Origin: Gemmatimonadota bacterium
GTDB taxonomy: Bacteria; Gemmatimonadota; Gemmatimonadetes; Gemmatimonadales; GWC2-71-9
DNA length: 64,000 nucleotides
Reading direction: 5' to 3'
Assembly: GCA_029262195.1 (NCBI GenBank)
Contig: JAJCZX010000014.1
Location: 1 to 64,000, forward strand
This document shows, piece by piece, positions 45,261-54,843 of this stretch. Under the pieces are notes generated by a model. That model saw only the letters and a list, made by a program, of their open reading frames with translations, made no database searches and was not told the DNA's origin. Position 1 is the stretch's first letter. Each line of letters opens with the position of its first letter. A program made the translations under genes and the position numbers.

Positions 45261-45954
45261 TACCGGGGCCCCTTGTTTCTGGTCCGTTGAGCCCATCGAT
45301 TTCGTTGTCGTGAGTCGTCCTGAGTAATTTTTCGACGTCTATCCCCCTGCTGGCTCCCCGATCGGTACCAGGCATCACTGTTCCGGCCGAAATCACCAAC
45401 TTGGTCGCGTCCTCAATGCTCATATTCAGCGGCCGAGTTTTGCTCACTGGCACAATAAGTAAAAACCCCGAAGTCGGGTTAGGCGTGGTTGGCACGAACA
45501 CGTTAACGCAAGGCTCTCCGACAGCTTCAGAAATACTTCCGGGATGTTCGTTAGTAACGAACGCGACCGCCCAGGTGTCGTCCGTAGGATATGGGACCAG
45601 AATCGCCTCGTGAAACATTTTCTGTTGCCCTCCGAACACCGATTGGATGATCTGGCTCACCGTTCGGTAGATAAGTCCGGTGACCCGAGATTTTGACAGG
45701 GCCTGATTCCACCAGAATAACAACTGGCGCCCGGCTGCCTGGTGGACTATCCAACCCACCACGAGAATGAACAAAAGCAGCAACGCGAAACCCAACCCCG
45801 GAATATCTCGTCCAACTGCCAGCCGTAGCGGGGTACCCAGGATCGAATCGAGTGCATTGAATACCCAGACGAGCGCAAATGCGGTCAGCGCAACGGGGGC
45901 GAGAACCACAAGACCTGCAATGAAATAACGCCTCAGACTTCTCCGCTTAGCCAT
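45253..45954 (-). CDS. DUF502-family membrane protein
   Basis: 233 residues with two N-terminal helices (YFIAGLVVLAPVALTAFALV and GLGFALLLLFILVVGWIVH) and a cytosolic or periplasmic beta domain (AVAFVTNEHPGSI, NVFVPTTPNPTSGFLLIVP). The TTPNPTSG block is the DUF502 signature; these proteins occur next to envelope and metabolic genes and their role is unknown. It overlaps meaB by 8 bp and abuts the CNNM-like gene. Confidence 0.88.
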   Translation of the reverse strand: MAKRRSLRRYFIAGLVVLAPVALTAFALVWVFNALDSILGTPLRLAVGRDIPGLGFALLLLFILVVGWIVHQAAGRQLLFWWNQALSKSRVTGLIYRTVSQIIQSVFGGQQKMFHEAILVPYPTDDTWAVAFVTNEHPGSISEAVGEPCVNVFVPTTPNPTSGFLLIVPVSKTRPLNMSIEDATKLVISAGTVMPGTDRGASRGIDVEKLLRTTHDNEIDGLNGPETRGPGNG

Positions 45955-47150
45955 TATTCGTCCAGACCCAGGTCCAGCTTTTCGACAAAAACTGGTCCTT
46001 TGCGAATCGACACGCGTTCTATTTTCGAATCCGTCGCATCCAGAATCTCGACCTCCAGGGTTCCAAGGTTGAACCTTTCTCCAACTGCCGGTATTCGACC
46101 GGCTGCTCCGGTGAGCAGGGCACCAAAGATTTCTGACGGGTCTCCCAGGTTTTCGCCGAAGTGCCTGGCCACTTTTTCCACCGTCACCGAGCCCTCAAAC
46201 TCAACTCTCTCAGCGCCAGCAGAAATCGGTTCGGTTTCTACTTCATGGAAATCTCCAAACAATTGTTTGACCAATTCCTTTAACAGATCATCCATAGTCA
46301 CCACACCGGCCACGCCTCCAAACTCGTCGAGAACGATCGCGATATGTCGTCTCGCCTGTTGCATTTCTAACAAAACATCGGAGCAAGTCTTGGATTCAGG
46401 AAAAGCCGCAATGGGTCGCAGGGGAAGGTGTCCGCCTGGTTCAACTTTTAGCAGATCGAATGCGTAGATCATACCAACGACGTTGTCAGGCGCCTCCTGA
46501 TAAACCGGCAGTCGCGAAAACCCCGACTCGGCAAACAGTCGTGCTATCTCGCCAACGTCGGTATTGCCTTCCACCGAGACAACGTCAATTCTGGGTGTCA
46601 TTATGTTGCGGACAGAACGCCGATCAAAGGAAAGAACTCCTGAAACGATGGTGAGTTCTCCCGCCTCATAGATCTCCTCATGTCCTCCCACCCTGAAGGT
46701 CTCCAGCAACTGGCCTTCCCTATCAACCTCAACTCGATTGAAAGCCTTCGTGACCGGCCCCGCGACAAAATCCACAAATCTGGCCGGCTTGCGCGCGAAG
46801 ATCCCTGCCCACCTCCGGCCTACGATTCGAGGCAGGGCATAGATGACACTCACTGCGATCGGAACCGTCAAGATTAAGGCGACAGCGGCAGTCAGGACAA
46901 CGGGTAGGCCCCGAAATGCGGCTGCTACCCCGAACCCGGCAACAACGGCACCGAGAGAGGCAAACACATTGGCCGATTCAATGGTCCTGTCCTGCGACGA
47001 CAGTATCTTGCTGGCGACGTTGAAGCCTCGGAGGCGTTGGGAGACCAGCCGCGCCAGCTCACGCTTGTTCCAGGCCGTGACCGAAACTGCAACGGTCATG
47101 CCGATGAAGCCCAGAGAAAGGCCGACTGCGGCAATGACCCAATGGATCAC
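45954..47150 (-). CDS. CNNM/CorC-type protein with CBS pair (hemolysin family)
   Basis: 398 residues from GTG 47150 (GTGA overlap with the preceding gene). N-terminal membrane domain with VIAAVGLSLGFIGMTVAV and two further helices, a linker, then a CBS pair with RNIMTPRIDVVSVEGN and AFPESKTCSDVLLEMQQARR, IVLDEFGGVAGVVTMDDLL, and a C-terminal CorC_HlyC domain. Members handle magnesium or cobalt efflux rather than hemolysis. A paralogous gene lies directly upstream. Confidence 0.85.
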   Translation of the reverse strand: MIHWVIAAVGLSLGFIGMTVAVSVTAWNKRELARLVSQRLRGFNVASKILSSQDRTIESANVFASLGAVVAGFGVAAAFRGLPVVLTAAVALILTVPIAVSVIYALPRIVGRRWAGIFARKPARFVDFVAGPVTKAFNRVEVDREGQLLETFRVGGHEEIYEAGELTIVSGVLSFDRRSVRNIMTPRIDVVSVEGNTDVGEIARLFAESGFSRLPVYQEAPDNVVGMIYAFDLLKVEPGGHLPLRPIAAFPESKTCSDVLLEMQQARRHIAIVLDEFGGVAGVVTMDDLLKELVKQLFGDFHEVETEPISAGAERVEFEGSVTVEKVARHFGENLGDPSEIFGALLTGAAGRIPAVGERFNLGTLEVEILDATDSKIERVSIRKGPVFVEKLDLGLDE

Positions 47151-48355
47151 TGTTCCCCTCCTGCCTCGGACACAGATTCTGAGTCCAGCTGCTGTTCGAA
47201 ATACACCCTCTTTATTCGCCGCTGAACGACCTGTTCCACCACAACCCTGTAATTGGCAATCTGAAGTTCTTCTCCCGGTTCAGGCACCCGACCCAATTCG
47301 AGATAAATAAGACCTCCGACCGTGCCCACTTCATCATTTTCGATCGTAGTTCCCATTTCCTCCGACAGATCGTCGAGCGTTACCGCACCATCGACCCAGA
47401 ACCTCGATTCATCTTCACGTTCGATCGGCGGTTTTTCGTGAACATCGTACTCGTCGCGGATTTCGCCAACTATTTCTTCGAGAATATCTTCAGGGGTTAC
47501 AATCCCCGACGTACCGCCGAACTCATCAGCAACGATCGCGATATTGGTCTGGTTGCGTTCAAAATCACGCAATTGGGCATCGATGGTTTTGGTCTCGGGC
47601 ACCCAGTCGGGTTTCTTGATAGTATCCTGCCAGTGTTCCGGCACCGGAGCCGCACCCGAAATCGCGGGCATCAGGTCACGCGCGTGAAGAATACCTGCGA
47701 CATCATCAGGCCCCTCTCGGTAAACCAGAATCCGCGCGTGTTCGCTGCGTCGCAAAGCGGCAACTATCTCGGGCCACCCATCGTCGTATTCCACAGAAAA
47801 AACGTCCACGCGAGGTGTCATGACGTCCGCAACAGTGGTGTCGCCAAGGGAGAACACGCCCACCAGGATTTCCCTCTGGAGAGCACCAATCCCGGACTGA
47901 GGCACATCCGGCATCTTCAGCGGCAGTTGAACAAAACGCTCCACCGCCCCGACAACTCCGAGGAGCGGTTGAAAGGGGAGCAAGCTTTTTCGAGCTGGCC
48001 CGGTGGCCGCCGTGGATGCCTCCGGCAACAGGTCGGCGATAATGCGCGGTAGGCCCTCCCCCAGGAGAAACAGGAGTGCCGACGAAACCGCAAACGATCC
48101 GAGAAACTCAATCGTGGGGCGGTACCACCAGCCTACTGCGGTCCCGGCCGCAATTCCCCCTATAAACAGAAGCGCGAGGCGACCTACGTGGAAAGCCCGG
48201 TGAAGGGGAATCGGATCTCTCGGGCCAACAGTGGCGTCAGTCAGAGCCCGTCTGACAGCCGGCGACTCCTCGGCCAACGTAAGGAGACCCGCCCAAAGTG
48301 CAGACACCAGGGCCACTCCGCCGGAAAGGAACTGCAAACCAGACTCAAGAATCAT
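47147..48355 (-). CDS. CNNM/CorC-type protein with CBS pair (hemolysin family), paralogue
   Basis: 402 residues with the same layout: membrane segment (LALLFIGGIAAGTAVGWWY, FAVSSALLFLLGEGLP), CBS pair (VADVMTPRVDVFSVE, ETKTIDAQLRDFERNQTNIA), IVADEFGGTSGIVTPEDILE, CorC_HlyC end. The tandem copies probably arose by duplication and could form a heterodimer, since this family dimerises through CBS domains. ATGA overlap with ybeY upstream. Confidence 0.85.
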   Translation of the reverse strand: MILESGLQFLSGGVALVSALWAGLLTLAEESPAVRRALTDATVGPRDPIPLHRAFHVGRLALLFIGGIAAGTAVGWWYRPTIEFLGSFAVSSALLFLLGEGLPRIIADLLPEASTAATGPARKSLLPFQPLLGVVGAVERFVQLPLKMPDVPQSGIGALQREILVGVFSLGDTTVADVMTPRVDVFSVEYDDGWPEIVAALRRSEHARILVYREGPDDVAGILHARDLMPAISGAAPVPEHWQDTIKKPDWVPETKTIDAQLRDFERNQTNIAIVADEFGGTSGIVTPEDILEEIVGEIRDEYDVHEKPPIEREDESRFWVDGAVTLDDLSEEMGTTIENDEVGTVGGLIYLELGRVPEPGEELQIANYRVVVEQVVQRRIKRVYFEQQLDSESVSEAGGEQ

Positions 48356-48795
48356 CTATAGACCTTACCCAGCTGCCCAAGGTATTGCTCCTGCAAGTCC
48401 CACATTCTGGACTCAGTTCGGCCCGAACCCTCCGGGTGGTCATGCCCTACCAGATGAAGGGTGCCATGCACCAACAGGCGGGCCAATTCCTCCCTGGCAG
48501 ACACCCCAAGTTCATCAGCCGACCTACCTGCTCTCGCCAGGCATACATAAAGATCCCCAACCAGGAGATCTCCATGCTGTAGAGGGAAGGCAATAACGTC
48601 CGTCGCCCGGTCTTTGCCGAAAGTGCGTCTGTTGAGGGCTCTCATTTGCTGCGACGACGGAAAGCTCACACTGACCTGAGTTACCCGGTTTCCCTCACCG
48701 ACCATAACGAATGAAACAATTCGCTTAATTGCGGCTTTCGAGAGCGGAACGTCATCCGCGTCGCTTACGATCACTTCAGGAGTTTGCTGTGGCAT
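48352..48795 (-). CDS. ybeY: Endoribonuclease YbeY
   Basis: 147 residues. The zinc-binding motif LLVHGTLHLVGHDHPEG (HGxLHLxGxDH) is intact, with the middle region RTFGKDRATDVIAFPL. YbeY matures 16S rRNA 3' ends and contributes to ribosome quality control. It overlaps the 7TM-HD gene by 20 bp; the phoH-pgpH-ybeY order is common in bacteria and supports the call. Confidence 0.95.
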   Translation of the reverse strand: MPQQTPEVIVSDADDVPLSKAAIKRIVSFVMVGEGNRVTQVSVSFPSSQQMRALNRRTFGKDRATDVIAFPLQHGDLLVGDLYVCLARAGRSADELGVSAREELARLLVHGTLHLVGHDHPEGSGRTESRMWDLQEQYLGQLGKVYR

Positions 48796-50953
48796 CCCAA
48801 TCGGCCGTTATCCCACCGGCTTCCTCTGGATACTCAATTCTGGAGTGGTACATCCCGGCAACTACCCTCAAGAACTCCTTCTTGACCTGATCAATCTGCG
48901 CGAGCGTGAGCGGAGCCTCGTCAAGTTGCCCGGCGTCTATCCTTTGGTCGACAATGTGCGCTATTGCGTCCGCCATTTTTTCTTCGGTTGGATCGTCGAT
49001 AACCCGCAACGCTGCCTCAACACCGTCGGCCAACATTGTTATTGCTGTTTCGGCGCTAACGGGCCGCGGTCCCGGATACTGGTACGCTTCGGAAGAAACC
49101 TCCGTCCCCGGATTGGATGTGCGGGCGCGATTCAAAAAATAGCTGATCTCCATCGTACCGTGGTGCTCGGGAATAAACGACACGATCGACCGCGGCAGTT
49201 TGTGCTCCTCCGCAAGCTCAATACCCTCAAGCACGTGATTACGTATCAACGCAGCCGAGGCTGCCGCACTCAGTGAATCGTGTGGATTGTGCCCACCAAC
49301 CTGGTTCTCGGCAAAGAATCGGGGTCGAGACATTTTACCCACGTCGTGGTAGTAGCAGCCGACACGAGCCAGGAGCCCGTTAGCTCCGATCTTGTTGCAG
49401 GCGGCCTCGGTCAGGTTGGCCATAGCGATCGAATGAGCGTAGGTACCGGGAGCTTCAGTGGCCAACCTCCGGAGCAGAGGTCTGTTTGGGTCCGACAATT
49501 CCAGGAGCGTGAGGTCCGTCGTAACCCGGGCAGCCACTTCAAAGAGCGGCAGAGTTATAGTAACCAGAGCCGCTGACCCCAGAGCGTTGGATGCGCCACG
49601 GGCTATACTTGAACCGAATTGCGCCAGACTCCATTCCAACCTTAGAGCCACGGTTAGCGCCGCGAGCAAGAAACCGCCGGTGATGACCAAGAAAGCAACC
49701 AACAACTGACTGCGTCGCTGGATAGACCGCACACTGAACGCACCGGCTATCCCACCGACCAGAGCCATGTACACCGCATCCAAACCACCGAAGGCTGCCT
49801 GCGATCCGAGCAGAATGGACAAGGCAGTCACAGCGACCAGTGAGGCCCGCCCGCTGAACAAAACGGTGACCAACATGGCGGCAAACGGAATCGGGATTAA
49901 CTCCGGACCATCACCGATAAATTTCACGGTAACGGCGGCACCGGCAATTACAACAGCGAAAATCGTCGACAACACCAGCACCTGACGCAATTCGTCGTAC
50001 GATTCTCGCCTGTAGAAAGTGAGCAGCAGCCAGAAAATAGAGATCACCAGAGCGTTGGTGGAAATCTGTCCGATAATCGAAGAAAAATCTCCCCCGGTGG
50101 CTCCTCCCCTCTGGATTATTTCAGCACGCAAAGCGAGTAAACGGTCATATATTGGCTGGGTGACGACTTCGTGGGCTGCCACGATCCTCTCGTCGGCCCT
50201 GACCGGATATTTTATCGGATTTATCGAGCCCCTTAGCCCGGTTCGCACGCGCTCGGTTTCAACAACATTCGGGACGAGAGTGGGCGAGAAGAAAATACTG
50301 GTTAGCCGTGCGAAGATGGCGCGTCCCTGCGGCGATTGAGAGTCCGTTTCATATTCAGCTCGAATTGCGAGGTAGTCGGGCCACGACAACACCTCGTCGC
50401 GCCGCGCAATCCGATCGCCATCGGGCGTCCGAACCACGATCTCTGAACTGGTCTCCAACTCAAGTACTCCACTTGCCGCGACCCCCTGCCGAAGACGTTC
50501 GTCAATTAAACGTCGCAGTGCGGCCTCGTACTCTCCGATGAGGTTGCGGTCCAGGAGATATCGCGCATCCTGCTCACTGATCGGCAAACCGCCCGGCGTC
50601 CCGGCGCCTGGAGCCTCCCTCCCGGCAAACAGCTCCAGCATTTCGAAAAACGTCCGTGTCTCCAGAAGGATGGAGTCGGCCACCGTTTCGTCGAGATCAT
50701 AGTACGGCTGGATCGTTGCCTCGAGCACCGCCATCTCAGTGGTGAGATCGGTTTCGTCCTTCAGTACGTCAAAATCGAAAGGGGCGAGAACATCAATTGG
50801 GGCAACATCACCGACATCCGGAAGCGGTACGTCAAAACCCTGTGACACGGGGAAAAGAACGTACGTAAGCACAGCCAGTACCAGTACCGGTGCCCACCGC
50901 ACCGTGTGGTAACGGTAGTTTTCTTCCCGCTGGGTACTACTCAACGCAGACAT
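48776..50953 (-). CDS. 7TM-HD phosphodiesterase (PgpH-like)
   Basis: 725 residues. An N-terminal helix (WAPVLVLAVLTYVLFPV), a large extracytoplasmic 7TMR-HDED domain (residues ~45-270), a seven-helix block (FWLLLTFY ... GGFLLAALTV), then a cytosolic HD domain with TYAHSIAMANLTEAACNKIG, RVGCYYHDVGKMSRP, FIPEHHGTMEISYF. PgpH proteins hydrolyse cyclic di-AMP in Gram-positives and cyanobacteria; its presence hints at c-di-AMP or related signalling here. Its start abuts the phoH stop. Confidence 0.93.
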   Translation of the reverse strand: MSALSSTQREENYRYHTVRWAPVLVLAVLTYVLFPVSQGFDVPLPDVGDVAPIDVLAPFDFDVLKDETDLTTEMAVLEATIQPYYDLDETVADSILLETRTFFEMLELFAGREAPGAGTPGGLPISEQDARYLLDRNLIGEYEAALRRLIDERLRQGVAASGVLELETSSEIVVRTPDGDRIARRDEVLSWPDYLAIRAEYETDSQSPQGRAIFARLTSIFFSPTLVPNVVETERVRTGLRGSINPIKYPVRADERIVAAHEVVTQPIYDRLLALRAEIIQRGGATGGDFSSIIGQISTNALVISIFWLLLTFYRRESYDELRQVLVLSTIFAVVIAGAAVTVKFIGDGPELIPIPFAAMLVTVLFSGRASLVAVTALSILLGSQAAFGGLDAVYMALVGGIAGAFSVRSIQRRSQLLVAFLVITGGFLLAALTVALRLEWSLAQFGSSIARGASNALGSAALVTITLPLFEVAARVTTDLTLLELSDPNRPLLRRLATEAPGTYAHSIAMANLTEAACNKIGANGLLARVGCYYHDVGKMSRPRFFAENQVGGHNPHDSLSAAASAALIRNHVLEGIELAEEHKLPRSIVSFIPEHHGTMEISYFLNRARTSNPGTEVSSEAYQYPGPRPVSAETAITMLADGVEAALRVIDDPTEEKMADAIAHIVDQRIDAGQLDEAPLTLAQIDQVKKEFLRVVAGMYHSRIEYPEEAGGITADWDATANS

Positions 50954-51922
50954 CTAGTCACTTGCTCGCTCTTCGGAATTTTCGTCGTAGGCGCGAATTA
51001 TTTCCCTCACAAGTCGGTGCCGCACAACGTCAGTGTCATCGAGATAGTTCACCGAGACCCCATCAATGCCTTTGAGGATCTTCTCGATTTCGAGAAGTCC
51101 GGAATCCTGATACCTAGGCAAATCCACCTGAGTTTTGTCTCCGATCACTACCGCACGCGAATTACTACCAAGTCTGGTAAGAAACATTTTCATTTGCCCG
51201 GGGGTGACGTTCTGCGCCTCATCAAGAATGACAAACGCATCCTGAAGCGTCCGGCCTCTCATGTAGGCCAGTGGCGCAATTTCAATCGCCCTGGTTTCAA
51301 TTGCCCGTTCGACCCGGTCAACCGGCAGTAGATCCTCCAGAGCATCCCAGAGCGGCCTGAGGAAGGGATCTACCTTTTCTCGGAGATCTCCGGGCAGGAA
51401 CCCGAGGTTTTCACCCGCTTCAACCGCCGGCCTGGCAAGGACGAGTCTCTTAACCCGTTTTCTCACTAACGCCTCCACACCCATAGCCACAGCCAGGTAA
51501 GTTTTGCCGGTTCCAGCCGGTCCTATACCAATCACGATATCGTTGTCGCGCATGGCCCGCATGTACTCTCGCTGACCGGCGGTCCGTGGACTCACCGCCT
51601 TCTTAGCACCCGGGAGCAATACCTTCAGTTCGGCCGAGTCCCCATTTTCGTCGCTGACTCCTCCGTCATCGACAAGTGCCCGCACGTCTTCAACACTCAA
51701 CGATTCTCCCATGCGGGCAACATCAATCATCGCTGCCGCAACCCGCGAAGCGAGAGCAACGGCATCCGACAATCCGTCTATTAGCAGATCATCGCCCCGA
51801 AGGGAAACACGAGCACCGGTTCCCCGGGTGAGCTCCAGAAGGTTGGCGTCGTTGACACCGGCGAGACCCAACGGGTCTACCCCCTCGGCCGAAATCTTTA
51901 CAAGTGTGCCCTCGGGACTCAT
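50954..51922 (-). CDS. PhoH-family protein (PhoH/YbeZ ATPase)
   Basis: 322 residues. Walker A is GIGPAGTGKTYLAVAMG and Walker B DAFVILDEAQNVTPGQMK, followed by LTRLGSNSRAVVIGDKTQVD and the conserved end DVVRHRLVREIIRAY. N-terminal KH-like region at residues ~25-75. PhoH proteins are RNA helicase-like ATPases that work with YbeY, encoded two genes downstream. It overlaps the aspS stop by 4 bp. Confidence 0.93.
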   Translation of the reverse strand: MSPEGTLVKISAEGVDPLGLAGVNDANLLELTRGTGARVSLRGDDLLIDGLSDAVALASRVAAAMIDVARMGESLSVEDVRALVDDGGVSDENGDSAELKVLLPGAKKAVSPRTAGQREYMRAMRDNDIVIGIGPAGTGKTYLAVAMGVEALVRKRVKRLVLARPAVEAGENLGFLPGDLREKVDPFLRPLWDALEDLLPVDRVERAIETRAIEIAPLAYMRGRTLQDAFVILDEAQNVTPGQMKMFLTRLGSNSRAVVIGDKTQVDLPRYQDSGLLEIEKILKGIDGVSVNYLDDTDVVRHRLVREIIRAYDENSEERASD

Positions 51923-53682
51923 GTTTTCACCCCTATTCCAAGGCCCGCAAGGTCTTTGTCCGACACGCCCGTAGGTGCGTCTTCAAACAGCGCCCTGGCA
52001 GCGGTGGTTTTCGGGAACGCAATCACGTCGCGTAAAGAAGTAGCGCCGATCAACAACATCACCACCCTGTCAAAACCGACTGCAAATCCGCCATGGGGCG
52101 GTGCGCCAGCGCGCAATGCCCGTAACAGAAACCCAAATCTGGATTCCGCGTCTTCAGCACCGATGCCCAACCTTTCCAGGATTTGAATCTGCATTTCCGG
52201 GTCGATGATACGTATGGATCCGCTGCCCAGTTCGACACCGTTGTAGACTAGATCATAATGCTGAGCCGTAATGTCGCCGAGTTCCCCGCTGACCAGCTTC
52301 TCGCTATCCTCGGGATTGGGTGCGGTGAACGGATGGTGGGAGAACACAAACTCACCGTCGTCCTGTTCCTCAAAAAGCGGGAAATCAACGATCCAGGAGA
52401 ACGCGTGGTTCGACGAGGCTTCCGGCGAAAGTTTCTCTATCAACGCCAACCGCACAGCGTTTAGTGCAGGTGACGTTATTCGGTCCGTACCGGCTGCGAC
52501 CAGCATGAGGTCCCCGTCCTCCAGCCCGGCCGTCTCTGCGGTGATTCCGTCCAACTTACTGAGGGGTCCGGTGAGGTTGCCGTCAAGATATTTTAGCGTC
52601 GCAAGCCCACCGGCGCCCTCACCTTTGGCTGCATCGGCAAGCTGATCGATGTGTTTGCGCGAAAGGGCTGCTCCACCCTGGACACGGATTCCCCTCACTC
52701 GCTCGCCCCTTTCAATCGCATCGTCAAAGGCCTTGAAGCCCTTTCCTCCAACTAGCCCTGAAAGGTCTTCGATCTCAAACCCATATCTCAAATCTGGTTT
52801 GTCACACCCGAAACGCTCCATTGCCTCGGCGTACGTCAAGCGTCCGAACGGCGCTACAACGTTTGCACCAACCTCATCCCAGAGATCCACCATCGTCTTT
52901 TCGACGAAGGCCATTACGTCTTCCTGATTTACAAATGAGGCCTCCAGGTCGATCTGAGTGAACTCCGGTTGCCGATCAGCTCGAAGGTCTTCATCCCTAA
53001 AACAGCGTGCTATCTGGAAATACCGATCGAAACCGGAGATCATCAACACCTGCTTGTATATCTGGGGCGACTGCGGCAACGCGTAGAATTGGCCCTTGTG
53101 GACCCGGGAAGGAACGATGTAATCGCGGGCGCCCTCAGGGGTCGGCTTGGTTAGCACCGGTGTTTCGATTTCAAAAAATTCTTGCTCCGTCAAGCTCCGG
53201 CGGGCTCGCTGGAGAAGCCGGTGCCGCAGGGCGATATTCCGCTGCAATTCTTCCCGGCGCAAATCGAGCGGACGATTGGCCAGCCGGAGTTCTTCAGACG
53301 ACGGTTCCTCGGCCTTGGAACGCCAGACGGGAATTGGCAATTCCGTGGCGCGCGATAGGATTTCCAACGAATAGGCCTGGACTTCAACCTCACCCGTGGC
53401 CATGTCCGGGTTTTTCGCGTCAGCCGGGCGGGCCAGGACCTTACCGGAGACTTGAATAACATTTTCCGAGCCCAGCCCGGCTGCAACCGTCAGCACATCA
53501 GCATCGCACCAATCCGGGCCGAACGAAACCTGTACTATTCCTTCCCTGTCCCGGAGGTCAAAAAAGACCAGGCCGCCCAGATCGCGGCGCTTATGGATCC
53601 ACCCGCAAAGAGTTACTTCGTCATCTACGTTGTTCGCACGGAGAGACCCGCACCTACCGGTGCGCATCGAGGTAGCCGTCAT
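51919..53682 (-). CDS. aspS: Aspartyl-tRNA synthetase
   Basis: 587 residues of bacterial-type AspRS. N-terminal OB domain (VTLCGWIHKRRDLGGLVFFD) to about 110; class II motif 1 (RRSLTEQEFFEIETPVLTKP), motif 2 (YFQIARCFRDEDLRADRQPE), GAD insertion domain (residues ~300-415), and motif 3 near GGFAVGFDRVVMLL. It charges tRNA-Asp, possibly also tRNA-Asn. The start could be 53682 or the next Met at 53667. It heads the 18.6-kb minus-strand run. Confidence 0.95.
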   Translation of the reverse strand: MTATSMRTGRCGSLRANNVDDEVTLCGWIHKRRDLGGLVFFDLRDREGIVQVSFGPDWCDADVLTVAAGLGSENVIQVSGKVLARPADAKNPDMATGEVEVQAYSLEILSRATELPIPVWRSKAEEPSSEELRLANRPLDLRREELQRNIALRHRLLQRARRSLTEQEFFEIETPVLTKPTPEGARDYIVPSRVHKGQFYALPQSPQIYKQVLMISGFDRYFQIARCFRDEDLRADRQPEFTQIDLEASFVNQEDVMAFVEKTMVDLWDEVGANVVAPFGRLTYAEAMERFGCDKPDLRYGFEIEDLSGLVGGKGFKAFDDAIERGERVRGIRVQGGAALSRKHIDQLADAAKGEGAGGLATLKYLDGNLTGPLSKLDGITAETAGLEDGDLMLVAAGTDRITSPALNAVRLALIEKLSPEASSNHAFSWIVDFPLFEEQDDGEFVFSHHPFTAPNPEDSEKLVSGELGDITAQHYDLVYNGVELGSGSIRIIDPEMQIQILERLGIGAEDAESRFGFLLRALRAGAPPHGGFAVGFDRVVMLLIGATSLRDVIAFPKTTAARALFEDAPTGVSDKDLAGLGIGVKT

Positions 53683-53946
53683 TCGCTAATCAACCTATCG
53701 GGTTATTGATGCCTAACATCAGGCGTGTTGAACGAGAGCACGGATCTGTGGCTCGGGGAGGTGGTTGGGGGCAATTAGAAACGTCGCCCCTGGAAACCTT
53801 TGCCAGGGTCCGATTTGTGCTCGGGAAATAAAGTAGTTTCGGGGCCTTCTCAATAGATTTTCCAACTCCCGTCCAAGTTAACCGTCATTTTTTCTGTCAG
53901 CAAGCGGTGGGTTGACTCCGAAGCAAGCCCCCGACAACCTTCTGCG
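53683..53946. other. Divergent intergenic region with a GC-rich hairpin
   Basis: 264 bp between aspS (minus) and the barrel gene (plus), so it must hold both promoters. A hairpin CCCTGG-N9-CCAGGG lies at 53788-53808 with no T-run, possibly a leader or regulatory structure. No tRNA fold or T-box element was recognised. Confidence 0.4.
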
Positions 53947-54843
53947 GTGAAGCAATTTACCATTTTTCTTGGCTTTTTGTCGCTCGCGACGCCACTGCAG
54001 GGGCAGGCTCCCGTGTCTTCTTTCCTGTGGAGACTGGCCGACCAAACCCTGGCCGAGCCCGCCGCCCTTTCTTCCGGGACAACTGCGATGTTCTGGAATC
54101 CTGCGGCAATCGCCCGCCTGCCCGGGATGACAGCCGGGGTACAGGTGGTCCGGGCCCCAGATATTGTCGGCATTGATGGCGTGCTGGCTGGAGTTACAAG
54201 GCAGGTAACTTCAAGCCTGTCGCTGGGGTTGTCATTTGGACGCTTTGACATCCGCGACATAGTACGCACCACTTCGTCTCCAATCGGGGAATTGGGCTCA
54301 ATACCGATTTACGACCAGATGGCTGCTCTGGCCGTCGGATATTCAGCTGGCCCCCTGTCGGTCGGGGCGACACTCCGCGGTCACGACTCCCGGTTCGACA
54401 TTGAGAGCGAAACTGGTATCACCACCGACATCGGCGCCATCTTGTCAGTAACTACCCGGCTGACCCTCGGGGCTAGCACACATCTCCAACCCGCCGACTT
54501 CGATCGGGGCGAGATGACCCAGTACCTTGGAGCTGCCAAATATGATGTCGGCGGATTCGCCTTCGGGACTGATTCGATAGCCGTTTCAGTCGGATACGGC
54601 ATTGTATCGAGTGCACGAGGCATGGTGGATCACACTATCGGCCTGGACCTCCTTGTCAGCAACGTTGTGCGAATATCTGGTACGGGAGTACGGGAAGACG
54701 GTAGCATCGAAGCTTCCTGGCGGCCCACCATCGAGGTCGCCCTGGTACTCGGCAAGTACGCCATCGGCGTCGCTCGAAGCGAGGGATTAAACGGATTGGG
54801 GCCAAGTTACAGGGTCGATTTCGACATGGTTTTGATCCAGTGA
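53947..54843 (+). CDS. PorV/PorQ-like outer-membrane beta-barrel protein
   Basis: 298 residues from GTG 53947. Signal peptide FTIFLGFLSLATPLQGQ, then FLWRLADQTLAEPAALSSG and TTAMFWNPAAIARLPGM, an AxxxNPA pattern seen in PorV/UPF0164 barrels. Alternating strands follow (LSLGLSFGRFDIRD, LSVGATLRGHDSRF, VRISGTGVREDGS, VALVLGKYAIGVAR), with end VDFDMVLIQ. PorV relatives act in type IX secretion or fatty acid uptake; neither is shown here. Overlap of 4 bp (GTGA) with rlmN. Confidence 0.6.
   Translation: MKQFTIFLGFLSLATPLQGQAPVSSFLWRLADQTLAEPAALSSGTTAMFWNPAAIARLPGMTAGVQVVRAPDIVGIDGVLAGVTRQVTSSLSLGLSFGRFDIRDIVRTTSSPIGELGSIPIYDQMAALAVGYSAGPLSVGATLRGHDSRFDIESETGITTDIGAILSVTTRLTLGASTHLQPADFDRGEMTQYLGAAKYDVGGFAFGTDSIAVSVGYGIVSSARGMVDHTIGLDLLVSNVVRISGTGVREDGSIEASWRPTIEVALVLGKYAIGVARSEGLNGLGPSYRVDFDMVLIQ

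Noticed and set aside
53700..53946. Possible tRNA or T-box element upstream of aspS
   Set aside because: A GC-rich hairpin is present, but no cloverleaf, T-arm TTCGANNC pattern or T-box consensus was found.
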